A stretch of DNA of 64,000 nt from Enterococcus_D entomosocium (GTDB lineage: Bacteria; Bacillota; Bacilli; Lactobacillales; Enterococcaceae): NCBI RefSeq assembly GCF_030441895.1, contig NZ_JARJAS010000003.1. One strand, given 5' to 3'. Each line of letters begins with the position of its first letter. Position 1 is the first letter of the stretch. This document shows positions 53,209 to 62,217 of the stretch, piece after piece. The notes under the pieces were generated by a model, which did not search any database, was not told the DNA's origin, and saw only the letters and a list, made by a program, of their open reading frames with translations. A program made the translations under genes and the position numbers.

Positions 53209-53314
53209 ATACGTACCACTCCTTTGTGTTTAGCAGAAAAGACTGCCAAAAAATTTCGGTTGCACAACAATTTACCATGGATCACGACTAGAAACAAGCG
53301 AACAAATAAAACAA

Positions 53315-53338
53315 AAAGAGCTTTCATGAAAGCTCTTT
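53315..53338 (-). terminator. Terminator after the YjbR-like gene
   Basis: AAAGAGCTTTCATGAAAGCTCTTT palindrome followed on the minus strand by TTTGTTTTATTT. Confidence 0.7.
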
Positions 53339-53452
53339 GAAAATATTGCATAAATGTTGGCGAAAATAACGAATAATAAAGGGATTATGATGATCCTCAA
53401 GAGGGTCTTCCTTATTTTCTGGCGCTAAATCTTTGACTTACGATTCGCTGTT

Positions 53453-53839
53453 TTACAGCTCACTTTTTTGTTTTTTTGTCAGTTTTTGTTTGACTAGATC
53501 GTAGGAAACCAAAATCATTTGTTCGATGTTTTCTTCCATCAAGGCATCAGATGCCAACTTGATGGTATTCCAATGGGTCTTATTGGCATAATACCCCGGA
53601 ATGATGACGTCAGGAAATTGCTCTCGCAGCGTTTCGTTGACCTCGGGCAGATTTTTCAAAGTCAAAAATGCTGTTTCTTCTGCTTGCGGACTCATGATCC
53701 CAAACTGTTTTCCTACTAAATCAAAGTAGATTGCATCCCAATCTTCGCGGTAATAGACTTTGGCTCCCGGCAAGCCTTCCCCAAATGCTTGAAATCGCTG
53801 CATTTTTTGTGCAATTTTTTCTTCAATCGATGTACTCAT
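53453..53839 (-). CDS. YjbR/MmcQ-family DNA-binding-like protein
   Basis: 128 residues. REDWDAIYFDLVGKQFGIMSP, TLKNLPEVNETLREQFPDV, PGYYANKTHWNTIKL and LVSYDLVKQKLTKKQK match MmcQ/YjbR proteins with the CyaY-like fold and a proposed DNA-binding role. ATG at 53839 has GAGGGA seven bases upstream. Monocistronic. Confidence 0.88.
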   Translation of the reverse strand: MSTSIEEKIAQKMQRFQAFGEGLPGAKVYYREDWDAIYFDLVGKQFGIMSPQAEETAFLTLKNLPEVNETLREQFPDVIIPGYYANKTHWNTIKLASDALMEENIEQMILVSYDLVKQKLTKKQKSEL

Positions 53840-53926
53840 TGTGTTTCCCTCACTTTCTACTATCAAAACCGTCATTTTCTGTCTCAATTTTGACAGATTG
53901 AATCGCTTTCTGCTCTATTTCCTACT

Positions 53927-53932
53927 ATTATA
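53927..53932 (-). promoter_or_regulatory. -10 element of the YjbR-like gene
   Basis: Minus strand TATAAT ~88 bases before the start codon; weak -35. Confidence 0.35.
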
Positions 53933-54039
53933 CATGGTTGCCGTGTAAAAAGGGATTTTTTATCAATGACATGTTGCCTGAAAATGACTCTTGAGAGTTG
54001 CATGCGGCGTTACATTCATTCATCTCTCTCAGAAGATAC

Positions 54040-54083
54040 AAAAAAACCCTTATCAGCGAGTAAGATGTACTCGCCAATAAGGG
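54040..54083 (-). terminator. Terminator of the LysM gene
   Basis: Minus strand CCCTTATTGGCGAGTA-CATCT-TACTCGCTGATAAGGG then TTTTTTT. Confidence 0.88.
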
Positions 54084-54126
54084 CAATTGATTACTAGATG
54101 TCATGGACAAGATTCATTTTAGAATC

Positions 54127-54744
54127 TTAGTACCAACCATTTGCTTCCCAGAATGCTTTGGCAGCAGACCAAGAACCATAACGTGATGCAACATATTCAT
54201 CGGCAACCTTTTCTTGGTTAGCAGCTGAATAGTCACCATTTAAGTAAGAGTTGGTTAATTGGTAACGGCCGTAGTATTGTCCGTTTGTCGCTGTGTAAGA
54301 ACCACCAGATTCTTTGTTTGCGATCCATTCTTTTGCTGAAGCTTCTGAGCCGCTAGCTGAAGAGCTGTAGCTTGAGCTGCTTTGTGTGCTTGCAGCAGCA
54401 GATTGTGTGTTGCTTGATTGTGAAGCTGCTGGTTCACTTGGTTGTTGTACACTTGCTGCAGCAGTCGTGTTTGCAGATTCTGTATAAGTGGCAGTGCCAT
54501 CTGTAGGGATGATCAATGCTTCCCCAACAAAAATCAAGTTTTTATCAGCAATCTCGTTTGCTTCAACGATCGCACTGATCGTATCATCAGAGCTATAACC
54601 GTAAAAGTTAGTAGCGATTGTTGATAATGTATCACCAGATTGAACAGTGTATTGTTCGTCTGCAAAGGCGTCTTTCCCACCTAAGAAAAGGCCGAAACCG
54701 GCAAGGACAGCTGTACTAAGTAAAACAGTTTTTAAAGACTTCAT
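54127..54744 (-). CDS. Secreted LysM protein with lysozyme-like C-terminal domain (Apf type)
   Basis: 205 residues. Signal peptide ending near DAFADEQ, one LysM domain (YTVQSGDTLSTIATNFYGY, residues ~32-78), a Ser/Ala/Gln-rich linker, and a C-terminal transglycosylase-like domain (WIANKESGGSYTATNGQYYGRYQL, ending AKAFWEANGWY) with a Glu in the catalytic place (KES). This matches aggregation-promoting-factor proteins that bind or cut peptidoglycan. Start after AAGGAG, ten bases. Two palindromes lie in its promoter region. Confidence 0.87.
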   Translation of the reverse strand: MKSLKTVLLSTAVLAGFGLFLGGKDAFADEQYTVQSGDTLSTIATNFYGYSSDDTISAIVEANEIADKNLIFVGEALIIPTDGTATYTESANTTAAASVQQPSEPAASQSSNTQSAAASTQSSSSYSSSASGSEASAKEWIANKESGGSYTATNGQYYGRYQLTNSYLNGDYSAANQEKVADEYVASRYGSWSAAKAFWEANGWY

Positions 54745-54877
54745 ATAATTAAATCTCCTTCTTTGAAACTCATTTTGCGTCATTTGAGATGACTCAAGCG
54801 CATAAACAAGTCTAACACCGAAGAATATTTCATAGGTAAAGAAATCATTACAGATGATTACGAAAACGACAGTTACC

Positions 54878-54892
54878 TTACGTTTCGTAAGA
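54878..54892. promoter_or_regulatory. Palindrome CTTACG-TTT-CGTAAG upstream of the LysM gene
   Basis: Perfect six-base arms, three-base centre. Together with 54927-54947 it frames the likely promoter and could be an operator. Confidence 0.4.
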
Positions 54893-54926
54893 ATTGAAAA
54901 AGACTATCATATCAAGCTTTTCTCTG

Positions 54927-54947
54927 CTGTAATTTTTAACATTACAG
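54927..54947. promoter_or_regulatory. Palindrome CTGTAAT-N7-ATTACAG upstream of the LysM gene
   Basis: Perfect seven-base arms. Half-sites TGTAAT resemble the WalR recognition element (TGTWAH), though WalR sites are direct repeats. Confidence 0.4.
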
Positions 54948-55038
54948 TTATTTTGTTTTCAGGTAAACCAGTTAACCTTAGAAAACCTTTCCTATATTAC
55001 AAAAAGCCCTCTTTTTACACAGACTTGTAACAAAAGAA

Positions 55039-55061
55039 GGAACGAGACAAGGTCTCATTCC
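55039..55061 (-). terminator. Terminator of the purine operon
   Basis: Minus strand GGAATGAGAC-CTT-GTCTCGTTCC then TTCTTTTG. Confidence 0.75.
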
Positions 55062-55072
55062 CCATTTACTTC

Positions 55073-56392
55073 CTATTTTTTCTTCACTGGGATCAATTTA
55101 TTCATGACGATCGCCGCAATAGCGCTTAAAGCAATCGGTGAATCTAATAAATATTGTAAGAATTGAGGCGCAGATTCTTTGATTTCTGCTGGCATAAACA
55201 ACAAGCCGATGGCAATAATCAACGGTACCCCGATAATATACAACTCACGCTCGGAAAACTCTTCATTCTTAATGACCCGAAAGCCGCTCAACAAAATAAT
55301 GACACAGACGACCGCGAACACGCCGCCGATGACAGCAGAAGGTACTGCGTGAATCAAGGCTGAAAGTTTTCCCATAAAGGACAATAGGATAAACCAGACG
55401 GATGCCATCACAAAGACTTTTTTACTAGCAACCCCAGTGATCGAAATGATCCCTGCATTGGTAGAATAACCAGTCACAGGGGTCGTTCCTACTAAGGCGG
55501 CAACCAAGCAGCCTAATCCTTCGCCGATCACGCCTTTATTGATCTGTTCATCCGTAACAGGTTCTTCTGTCACGGAACTGACCGCATACCAAGTACCTGT
55601 TGTTTCTGCTAGGAGCACCATATAGATCACTAGCATCGTTAAGATCGCTGAAACATCAAAGTGCAGGCCATAGTTTAGAAATACCAGTTTTGGCAGACTA
55701 AAGAAAGAAGCATCCGCCACCGACTGAAAATCAACGCCTCCCATAAAGGAAGCAATCACGGTACCGATAACCAAAGCAATAATGACCGAACTGATTCGGA
55801 AGTATTTTCCCATTCCTGGAAAATAATCGCCTAACATGGAAAACAAGATCAAAATCGCCGCAGTAATCGCAGCCAACAACATGTTTTGATTGGCACTTAG
55901 TGTTTCAGTGGCAGGATAGATATTGCTAGTAAAGGCCGTTGGCAACAGCGTCAAACCAACGATCATGATGATCGTTCCACTGACGATCGTAGGAATAAAA
56001 TGACGAACGATATACTTATAGATTCCAGTAAAACCTAGTAAAATGACTGCTGCGGCACCAACAATGCTGGCACCTAACACCGTGTCCATGCCGTTGGCAC
56101 CAAAATAAATACCGATGATCGCTCCAACGGGTACAAAGGATGGTCCTTGACATACGGGTAATTTCAAGAAAAAGAGGACTTGGATCAAAGAAGCGATCCC
56201 TGCTCCTAAAAAGGTCGATTGGATCAAACCTGATGCGTCTGAAGAGGACATCGCCACCGCGGTTGCGATAATAAATGGCGGCACATACACGTCCATTGCC
56301 AACACATGCTGTAATCCTAAAAGTACTGCTTGACCAAAGGGAATGTCTTCGTTCATTCCGATCGTTAAATGTTTGTTTTTCGTTGATTCCAC
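55073..56392 (-). CDS. NCS2-family purine permease
   Basis: 439 residues, about 14 helices. Family signatures QHVLAMDVYVPPFIIATA, PVCQGPSFVPVGAIIGIYFG (substrate-binding region) and GTTPVTGYSTNAGIISITGVASKK. Operon mate of guanine deaminase, so xanthine/guanine uptake is likely. It is the NCS2 (not AzgA) type. Starts 13 bases after guaD. Confidence 0.88.
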   Translation of the reverse strand: MESTKNKHLTIGMNEDIPFGQAVLLGLQHVLAMDVYVPPFIIATAVAMSSSDASGLIQSTFLGAGIASLIQVLFFLKLPVCQGPSFVPVGAIIGIYFGANGMDTVLGASIVGAAAVILLGFTGIYKYIVRHFIPTIVSGTIIMIVGLTLLPTAFTSNIYPATETLSANQNMLLAAITAAILILFSMLGDYFPGMGKYFRISSVIIALVIGTVIASFMGGVDFQSVADASFFSLPKLVFLNYGLHFDVSAILTMLVIYMVLLAETTGTWYAVSSVTEEPVTDEQINKGVIGEGLGCLVAALVGTTPVTGYSTNAGIISITGVASKKVFVMASVWFILLSFMGKLSALIHAVPSAVIGGVFAVVCVIILLSGFRVIKNEEFSERELYIIGVPLIIAIGLLFMPAEIKESAPQFLQYLLDSPIALSAIAAIVMNKLIPVKKK

Positions 56393-56405
56393 TGTCTCAT
56401 TCTCC

Positions 56406-57761
56406 TCATTTTTCGTGTACTTTTTTTCCTTGGACCCAGACTTGGCGAATATTTTGCATCGTTGCTAAGTACAGGATTTTTTGTAATCTTGCTTCGGGTG
56501 AAGTAAACACACCGAAGTCAGGCAAAGGATTTTCTTTTTGTCGCGTATCGATCACTTGCACATCAAACGCATACCCTTCTTTGATGACACCTACTGGTAA
56601 TCTCAGTGCCTCACCGCCGCCTTTTGTCGCCAATGAGAACGCATCGATCACGGATATACGAGAATCAGCTACTCCTCGTGTGTTTTGAGGAAGCGTGACA
56701 TCCACGCCATCTTCTAACATTCTCGAAGACATCACAGCTTGTTTGATGTTGTCATACAAACTCGGTGAAAAACCGCCGGAGATATCCGTTCCTAAACCAA
56801 TCGTGACCCCTTGTTCTTTCAAGCGCTTGATTGGGATCACGCCATTGGCAAAGTAGGCATTTGAGATGGGACAGTGCGCAACTGCGGCGCCGGTTTCGAC
56901 AAAACGGGCGCCGTCAGCTGGGCTGATGAAATTGCCATGAGCCATCACTGCTTTTTCTCGCAACAAGCCGAAATCTTGCAGCACTTCGGTATCCGTTTTG
57001 CCAAATCGCTCTTGAACAAAGTCATGTTCCCATTGCCCTTCACTGCAGTGGGTCTGAACATGGACATCATATTTTTCAGCCAATGCGCCTAACCCTGCCA
57101 AGCCTTCATCGGTACAGCTCGGGACAAATCGCGGAGTAACCACAGGATAAACGCCTTGAGGTGCAGTCTTTGCGATTGCTTGTACTTCTTGAATAAAACG
57201 TTCTGTATCCGCTAACGCCTCTTCTGTTGACGCGTCCCGATAAAAAGCAGGATTGGCTTGGGGATCGTCCATAACGACTTTTCCGACTAATCCCCGTTGA
57301 CCAAGAGTGGCACAAGTCTTCGCCAATTGAAGGCTCGCTTCTAGATGGACCGTTGCAAAATAAAGAACCGTTGTCGTTCCTCTTGCCAATAGCTGTGCCA
57401 CCAAATCTTGATAGACAGCTTTGGCAAATGCTGGATCGGCATATTTTGCTTCCAGCGGAAACGTGCATTCATCTAACCAAACATTTAACGGTTCATCTAA
57501 CGCGATTCCTGCTTGCGGCCATTGCGGTGCATGGACATGCAGATCAACAAACCCAGGTAAAAAACACTGGCCTGCAGATAATGCCTGCAGATTCTCTGAT
57601 GCTTTCGCCAGCTCTGACTCATACCCTTGATCTGTTTTAGCAGTCACTTTTACGATGATCCCTGCGTCATCGACTTGAATCAAAGCTTCTTCTATATATT
57701 CTAGTTTTCCATCAGTTGGCGTATGGAAAACATCTCCTTTAAAATAGTGAATGGTTGCCAT
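56406..57761 (-). CDS. guaD: Guanine deaminase
   Basis: 451 residues, amidohydrolase. FLPGFVDLHVHAPQWPQAG with the HxH metal motif, THCSEGQWEHDFV, GNFISPADG, and GLGTDISGGFSPSL. It converts guanine to xanthine and ammonia. Precedes the permease in the same operon, giving import and use of purine bases. GGGGGA precedes the ATG. Confidence 0.93.
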   Translation of the reverse strand: MATIHYFKGDVFHTPTDGKLEYIEEALIQVDDAGIIVKVTAKTDQGYESELAKASENLQALSAGQCFLPGFVDLHVHAPQWPQAGIALDEPLNVWLDECTFPLEAKYADPAFAKAVYQDLVAQLLARGTTTVLYFATVHLEASLQLAKTCATLGQRGLVGKVVMDDPQANPAFYRDASTEEALADTERFIQEVQAIAKTAPQGVYPVVTPRFVPSCTDEGLAGLGALAEKYDVHVQTHCSEGQWEHDFVQERFGKTDTEVLQDFGLLREKAVMAHGNFISPADGARFVETGAAVAHCPISNAYFANGVIPIKRLKEQGVTIGLGTDISGGFSPSLYDNIKQAVMSSRMLEDGVDVTLPQNTRGVADSRISVIDAFSLATKGGGEALRLPVGVIKEGYAFDVQVIDTRQKENPLPDFGVFTSPEARLQKILYLATMQNIRQVWVQGKKVHEK

Positions 57762-57845
57762 TTGTTTGATTTCCCCCGTTCTCTAAGACATTGTCAGGAA
57801 AAAGCCGTTCATTTAATGTTCCTTTTTCACTAACACGATGTTCTT

Positions 57846-57873
57846 ATTTTAACGCTATTCGAAAATAGTGCAA
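57846..57873 (-). promoter_or_regulatory. Promoter of guaD-permease operon
   Basis: Minus strand -35 TTGCAC, 16 bases, -10 TAAAAT. The stem-like CTATT-TTCG-AATAG lies in the spacer and may be an operator. No purine riboswitch is seen. Confidence 0.5.
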
Positions 57874-57932
57874 TAAAATTCACTATCATAAAGAAAGATA
57901 AAACGATAAATGTTCGGTTTTTATGCGATTTC

Positions 57933-57967
57933 AAAAAAAAGACACCGTCTAGAAATAAGACAGTGTC
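57933..57967 (-). terminator. Terminator of the membrane-protein gene
   Basis: Minus strand GACACTGTCT-TATTTCT-AGACGGTGTC then TTTTTTTT. Confidence 0.85.
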
Positions 57968-57979
57968 AGTTAACGACGC

Positions 57980-59320
57980 TTATACTTTTGTTTTCTTTAG
58001 TTGCCGATAAAATACCACCAGTCCACCTACTAGCAAACAGAGTACTCCTGCAATCGAGCCCCATTTTGCTGGCTCTAAAAAGCTTTGGATCCTTGAGGTC
58101 TGATTCGTTGCCGTCGTTCCTGATAGCTGAAACAAGAAAGCCAACGGCTGATGTTCAAAACGAAGAATAACAAATAGGAGTGTCATCAAAAGAAATTGAT
58201 GTACCAGACTCCCTTTGCTTTGTGTGGCATACTTGGCTAAGCTCTGCTGTTCAATTGCTTCCGGTTTTGCCGCCAAATACTGTTTCGTGAGCCATTGATT
58301 CAATCCCGCATTAAAGAAACTAATGACAAATAAACTTATTGGGATCAAAAGATCGCTGCTAAATAGAAGAACACCAACCATCAATCCAAGCAAATACGCC
58401 GGTACTAACTGTTTTTCTAGCAAGCGTGCGAGTTTTCCTCCGAGAAACATTGCGCCAAAAAGGCCCAGTGCATAAGGCAAGTAAACGTGAGTACTAAGCG
58501 CTTGTGCCCCAAATCGACCGGTAACATAGACCGAGCCGAAAAGAAAAAGAAAGTTACCGATCACTCCCCGAATAAAGGTGAGGATGTTCAAGTGAAGCGG
58601 CTGTTTCCACGAGCGGCTGCGTTTCGTTAAAGTGATCAGCAGCAAAGCAAAGAGAAACAAGAAGCCAGTAATCGCCCACTCAAACAGGGCATTCGACTTG
58701 ATCAGCCTGGCTGATCGCAAGCCAAACAGTAAGAGAAAGAAAAAGAAATACAACAAAAACTGCTTGTTGAATAACTGGTTGCGCTGCATCAACGGTCTTT
58801 TTGGGAGGTTGTTGAAGGTTTGACTACTCTTAGCTGCCAGCACAAAGAGTGCAAAATAACTGCCAAATAGGCCAACGCCTTGAAGGTCATCAGGCAACCG
58901 TAAGGCAAACAGTAAAACAAAAAGAAAGAACAGCGCCTCCTTCCAATCATTTTTCAGCGGCTGTTCAGTGAGCTTGGCTTTTTGTCGTACCATCAGATCA
59001 GCTGGCGGCAGCCAAGAAGCACTGATCCCCAACAAACCAGCAGCTGGCAAGAGTGCCACGCTCCACCAGGTGCTCAAGATACCTACCAATGCGCCGGCGC
59101 CGCCGATCAAGACACTTGCTGCTAACAATGATGGTGCAAAAAGCGCCGTAAGCGTCTGTAAGAAAAAGACCCCTGTCATGCGAAAGGTATAAAAGAGCGC
59201 AAAGGCTAATGCTGCACTTAGCGACTGCTCTTTGCTCAAAGATAAGAAATAAAGATACGGGATGATCGTGATCGTATTGCTGATGATCAAAAGTGCGGTA
59301 TGGGATTTTAAAACTTTCAT
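57980..59320 (-). CDS. Polytopic membrane protein, MFS-like
   Basis: 446 residues, roughly 12 hydrophobic segments, mid-loop RQKAKLTEQPLKNDW splitting two halves, typical of the major facilitator layout. No substrate motif recognised. GGAGT precedes the ATG. Monocistronic with a good promoter at 59363-59390 and its own terminator. Function unknown. Confidence 0.65.
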   Translation of the reverse strand: MKVLKSHTALLIISNTITIIPYLYFLSLSKEQSLSAALAFALFYTFRMTGVFFLQTLTALFAPSLLAASVLIGGAGALVGILSTWWSVALLPAAGLLGISASWLPPADLMVRQKAKLTEQPLKNDWKEALFFLFVLLFALRLPDDLQGVGLFGSYFALFVLAAKSSQTFNNLPKRPLMQRNQLFNKQFLLYFFFFLLLFGLRSARLIKSNALFEWAITGFLFLFALLLITLTKRSRSWKQPLHLNILTFIRGVIGNFLFLFGSVYVTGRFGAQALSTHVYLPYALGLFGAMFLGGKLARLLEKQLVPAYLLGLMVGVLLFSSDLLIPISLFVISFFNAGLNQWLTKQYLAAKPEAIEQQSLAKYATQSKGSLVHQFLLMTLLFVILRFEHQPLAFLFQLSGTTATNQTSRIQSFLEPAKWGSIAGVLCLLVGGLVVFYRQLKKTKV

Positions 59321-59362
59321 CGTCCGACTCCTTGCCTTGATTTAAAGTTCCATCTTTCTTCT

Positions 59363-59390
59363 ATCCTACACTTTCAAGCAATCCTGTCAA
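59363..59390 (-). promoter_or_regulatory. Promoter of the membrane-protein gene
   Basis: Minus strand -35 TTGACA, 16 bases, -10 TAGGAT. Confidence 0.6.
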
Positions 59391-59410
59391 CTTGCGTGCC
59401 AAATTTAAGC

Positions 59411-59459
59411 AAAAAGAAACCAAGTGTATTGTCAAAAGACTGACACTTCGTTTCTTTTT
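59411..59459 (-). terminator. Terminator of the Lac-family PTS operon
   Basis: AAAAAGAAAC-CAAGTGT...ACACTTC-GTTTCTTTTT, long stem with T-run. Confidence 0.8.
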
Positions 59460-59476
59460 CTTATTGCGATTTTCGG

Positions 59477-59818
59477 CTAGAAGCCAGTAGACTGAATCGT
59501 TTGCTTAATTGCCTGAATTTCTTCATACAACCCTTGAAACTCTTTTGCAAGCTCACTCATGATGTCTGCGCTCATCAAAAGATCTTCCGCATGACTTAAT
59601 AGTAAGGACATCCAAACTTTGTCCCCTTGAGCTTCTTGTTGAACTAACTTCCGATGTGCCAAATGGGCTTCATGATAGTGTTCTTTTCCTTTTTCGATTG
59701 CTTGCAGTGCAGCCAGATTCTGGGCTTCTCTTCCTTTTTGAATACTTTCAAAAAAGCAACTTCTTGCCATACCCGCTTGCGAGATAATCTGAAAACAAAT
59801 TTGTTCTTTTTCTTCCAT
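59477..59818 (-). CDS. PTS lactose/cellobiose-family EIIA
   Basis: 113 residues, all-helical. The phospho-acceptor His76 lies in SLLLSHAEDLLMSAD, and NLAALQAIEKGKEHYHEAH is the typical helix. It passes phosphate from HPr to EIIB. Last gene of the operon, one base after EIIB. Confidence 0.9.
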   Translation of the reverse strand: MEEKEQICFQIISQAGMARSCFFESIQKGREAQNLAALQAIEKGKEHYHEAHLAHRKLVQQEAQGDKVWMSLLLSHAEDLLMSADIMSELAKEFQGLYEEIQAIKQTIQSTGF

Positions 59819-59819
59819 T

Positions 59820-60119
59820 CTACTCTCCTATTAGTTCAAGTGCTTGTTCCAATGCTTTTTTTCCATCCATCATGCCATAGGTGCGCATGTCGATACTGGC
59901 TGCTGGACAAGCAACTAAGCCTTGGACTTCATTTAATCGGTAAGAAACTTGCGGTCCTAACAGTACGCAATCAGCATCTTTTGCTGCAGTCGTGACCGAT
60001 TCAATGGAGAACGCATCGATCACCACCGCTTCTCCTTTTTCTTGCGCTGCTTTTTTCATATTATTTACTAAGACGCCAGTAGACATGCCGCCAGCGCAAA
60101 CTAATACTATTTTTTTCAT
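59820..60119 (-). CDS. PTS lactose/cellobiose-family EIIB
   Basis: 99 residues. Phospho-Cys in IVLVCAGGMSTGVLV, with LLGPQVSYRL and ACPAASIDMRTYG. Two ATG codons are possible; the one at 60119 has the better distance from GGAGG. It phosphorylates the sugar bound to EIIC. Confidence 0.9.
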   Translation of the reverse strand: MKKIVLVCAGGMSTGVLVNNMKKAAQEKGEAVVIDAFSIESVTTAAKDADCVLLGPQVSYRLNEVQGLVACPAASIDMRTYGMMDGKKALEQALELIGE

Positions 60120-60147
60120 CATTGTTCCTCCATTTTCTCGTTATTTG

Positions 60148-61413
60148 TTACTCAACGACTGCCGCTTGAGTTTGCAGATTCTTTTCTTCAGCTAGTGCTG
60201 CTTTGTCTTGCAGACGCATAAAAGGGATGTAGATGATGACACATAAGACAAATTGGATCAATTGTGCAATGATCCCTTGCCAGCCATTCACTAAGAAGCC
60301 ACCGAAAATAATCGGAAATCCAGTTGGGATATTGACTCCATTGTGATAAGGCAAAAAGCCGACAATTGTTAAGAGATATGCTGACAACACGGAAACAGCC
60401 GGTGTTACCATCAAGGGAAGCAGCATTCTGATATTCATCACCTGAGGAATCCCAAATTTGATTGGCTCAGAAATACCAAACATGGAAGGGATCAATCCAA
60501 TTTTACCAACAGCTTTTAGCTGCTCTGATTTGCAACCAAAAATAGCCAGTAAAGCGACTGCAAATGAACGAGCCCCGCGATTGTTCAAAATAAACCCAAT
60601 CGTAAACAAATGTGGTAATGCTTGGCCGGCACTGTACGCCGCCAGATTATCAAGCCCTGGTTGGTAAAAGACCAACATCAAGATCGGATAAACAGCCAAC
60701 ACTCCGTGAATGCCAAAGAACCAAAGAAATTCGATAAACGCCACAATGATCATACAAGCAAAAATATTCGCTCCTAGCAAGGTCAATGGAGCTTGTACCC
60801 AAGTATAGATCATATCTGTCAGCGTGCCGTAAGGAGTTGCCGCCATGCCCACATAAATGATGCCCATAATGGCTGAAACAATAATTGCTGGCACGATCGC
60901 TGCAAAGGATTTGTTGACGATCGGCGGTACCGAATCCGGCATTTTGATCATCAAATTCTTCTGTACACATAAAATGTAAATTCTGGCACCCAACAAACCG
61001 CCAAACATGGCGACAAACATCCCACCGGAGCCAAGGGTCGACAACTCCATCGTACGGGTTTCTTCTAAAGTCGAAATCGGACTCAAGATCAAAAATGATA
61101 CCAAACTCATGATACCGGCATTTAGTTGATCCGCATTTAAATGCTCGGCTAATTTATAGCCAACTAGAAAGGCGACATAAACGGAAACGACATCGATCGT
61201 CATCGCGTTGACTTGGGTTAATAATGCTTTCAAACCAATTTGTTCCATTATCTGTTGCGTTGCCCCAATGTCGATCGCATTGATCAAGGAAGCAATGGAA
61301 CTGATCATCATGACGGGCATTAAGCCCATCATTGCATTGGCAATGGCTTTCATATAAATATTGTTTTGTACTTGAACGGCTGCAGCTAGTATTTTATCTT
61401 TCAGTGTATTCAT
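60148..61413 (-). CDS. PTS lactose/cellobiose-family EIIC
   Basis: 421 residues, about ten helices. PVMMISSIASLINAIDIG, FFGIHGVLAVYPI and MFGISEPIKFGIP are the family motifs. Cellobiose, chitobiose or similar disaccharide is the likely substrate class. ATG at 61413 follows AAGGAGG. Sits between the EIIB gene and a phosphatase gene, no hydrolase for the sugar phosphate is nearby. Confidence 0.9.
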   Translation of the reverse strand: MNTLKDKILAAAVQVQNNIYMKAIANAMMGLMPVMMISSIASLINAIDIGATQQIMEQIGLKALLTQVNAMTIDVVSVYVAFLVGYKLAEHLNADQLNAGIMSLVSFLILSPISTLEETRTMELSTLGSGGMFVAMFGGLLGARIYILCVQKNLMIKMPDSVPPIVNKSFAAIVPAIIVSAIMGIIYVGMAATPYGTLTDMIYTWVQAPLTLLGANIFACMIIVAFIEFLWFFGIHGVLAVYPILMLVFYQPGLDNLAAYSAGQALPHLFTIGFILNNRGARSFAVALLAIFGCKSEQLKAVGKIGLIPSMFGISEPIKFGIPQVMNIRMLLPLMVTPAVSVLSAYLLTIVGFLPYHNGVNIPTGFPIIFGGFLVNGWQGIIAQLIQFVLCVIIYIPFMRLQDKAALAEEKNLQTQAAVVE

Positions 61414-61428
61414 AAGGTCCTCCTTCAC

Positions 61429-62214
61429 TTAATCCCGCAAGTATTTATCTTTAAGTAGCTGGATTTTCTGCTGTGAAAAACCCAGTTCTTCTTTTACATA
61501 TGTTTCAATCCCCCCATGAGCCTCAATCAAATCCAAAGCGGTTTGTAAAAAACACCGATCAGCTTCTTTGAAGTATCGCATTGCTGCCACAAAATCGGGG
61601 TTGTTCGTTTCTTCTTGTATCTGCTTGAGACTCTTGGTATTTTTCTCCCTTTTGTACTCGTTGGTCAGCAGGTAATCTTCCATGACCTCTTCATAACTGA
61701 CACCCAACAGTAACTGAATCAGGGCAACGCCATACCCGGTGCGGTCTTTGCCACCACGACAGTGCTGAACCACTGCACCTTCAGCTTCCAAATGAATGGC
61801 CAATACTTCTTTGAAAACGGTCTTGCATTGACTGTTTTCAACAAATTCATAATTTTGCCGAATCATCAATTCTTTTGCAACTTCGGCGGTGATTTTTTCT
61901 GCAGAAAGCGCCATTGGTTCCCCTTCTTCTGAAGAAGCTAAAGCAGCAATATCAGCAATTGGCGTCAAATAAAGTATCTGAGCATTCCCAATGGGTTTGT
62001 CTTCATTGTCTGCTCTTTCTTGGGCATTGCGGTAGTCAATAATTTTCTCAATTCCCAGAGCTGCTAATTTTTTCTGATCGGCTTCTGTCAATTTGCTCAA
62101 TTCGTCTGAGCGATATAGTTTTCCAGTCACTACGTATTTGCCCTCTTTGGTCCGATAGCCGCCAAAATCGCGAAAATTATACGCACCTTCTAAGGTTACT
62201 TTTTCATTTGTCAT
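61429..62214 (-). CDS. Tyrosine-phosphatase-superfamily protein (Y_phosphatase3)
   Basis: 261 residues. P-loop VQHCRGGKDRTGYGVALIQ with catalytic Cys and Arg, and NFRDFGGYRTKEGKYV at the N-terminus, as in bacterial lipid/protein phosphatases of the LipA/YwqE-unrelated Y_phosphatase3 group. AAAGGAG precedes the ATG. It is embedded in a PTS operon between the regulator and EIIC, so it may act on the imported sugar phosphate or on a PTS protein; this is inference. Confidence 0.85.
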   Translation of the reverse strand: MTNEKVTLEGAYNFRDFGGYRTKEGKYVVTGKLYRSDELSKLTEADQKKLAALGIEKIIDYRNAQERADNEDKPIGNAQILYLTPIADIAALASSEEGEPMALSAEKITAEVAKELMIRQNYEFVENSQCKTVFKEVLAIHLEAEGAVVQHCRGGKDRTGYGVALIQLLLGVSYEEVMEDYLLTNEYKREKNTKSLKQIQEETNNPDFVAAMRYFKEADRCFLQTALDLIEAHGGIETYVKEELGFSQQKIQLLKDKYLRD

Positions 62215-62217
62215 ACA

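Noticed and set aside
57762..57979. Purine riboswitch upstream of guaD
   Set aside because: No conserved purine-aptamer core sequence seen; only a promoter.
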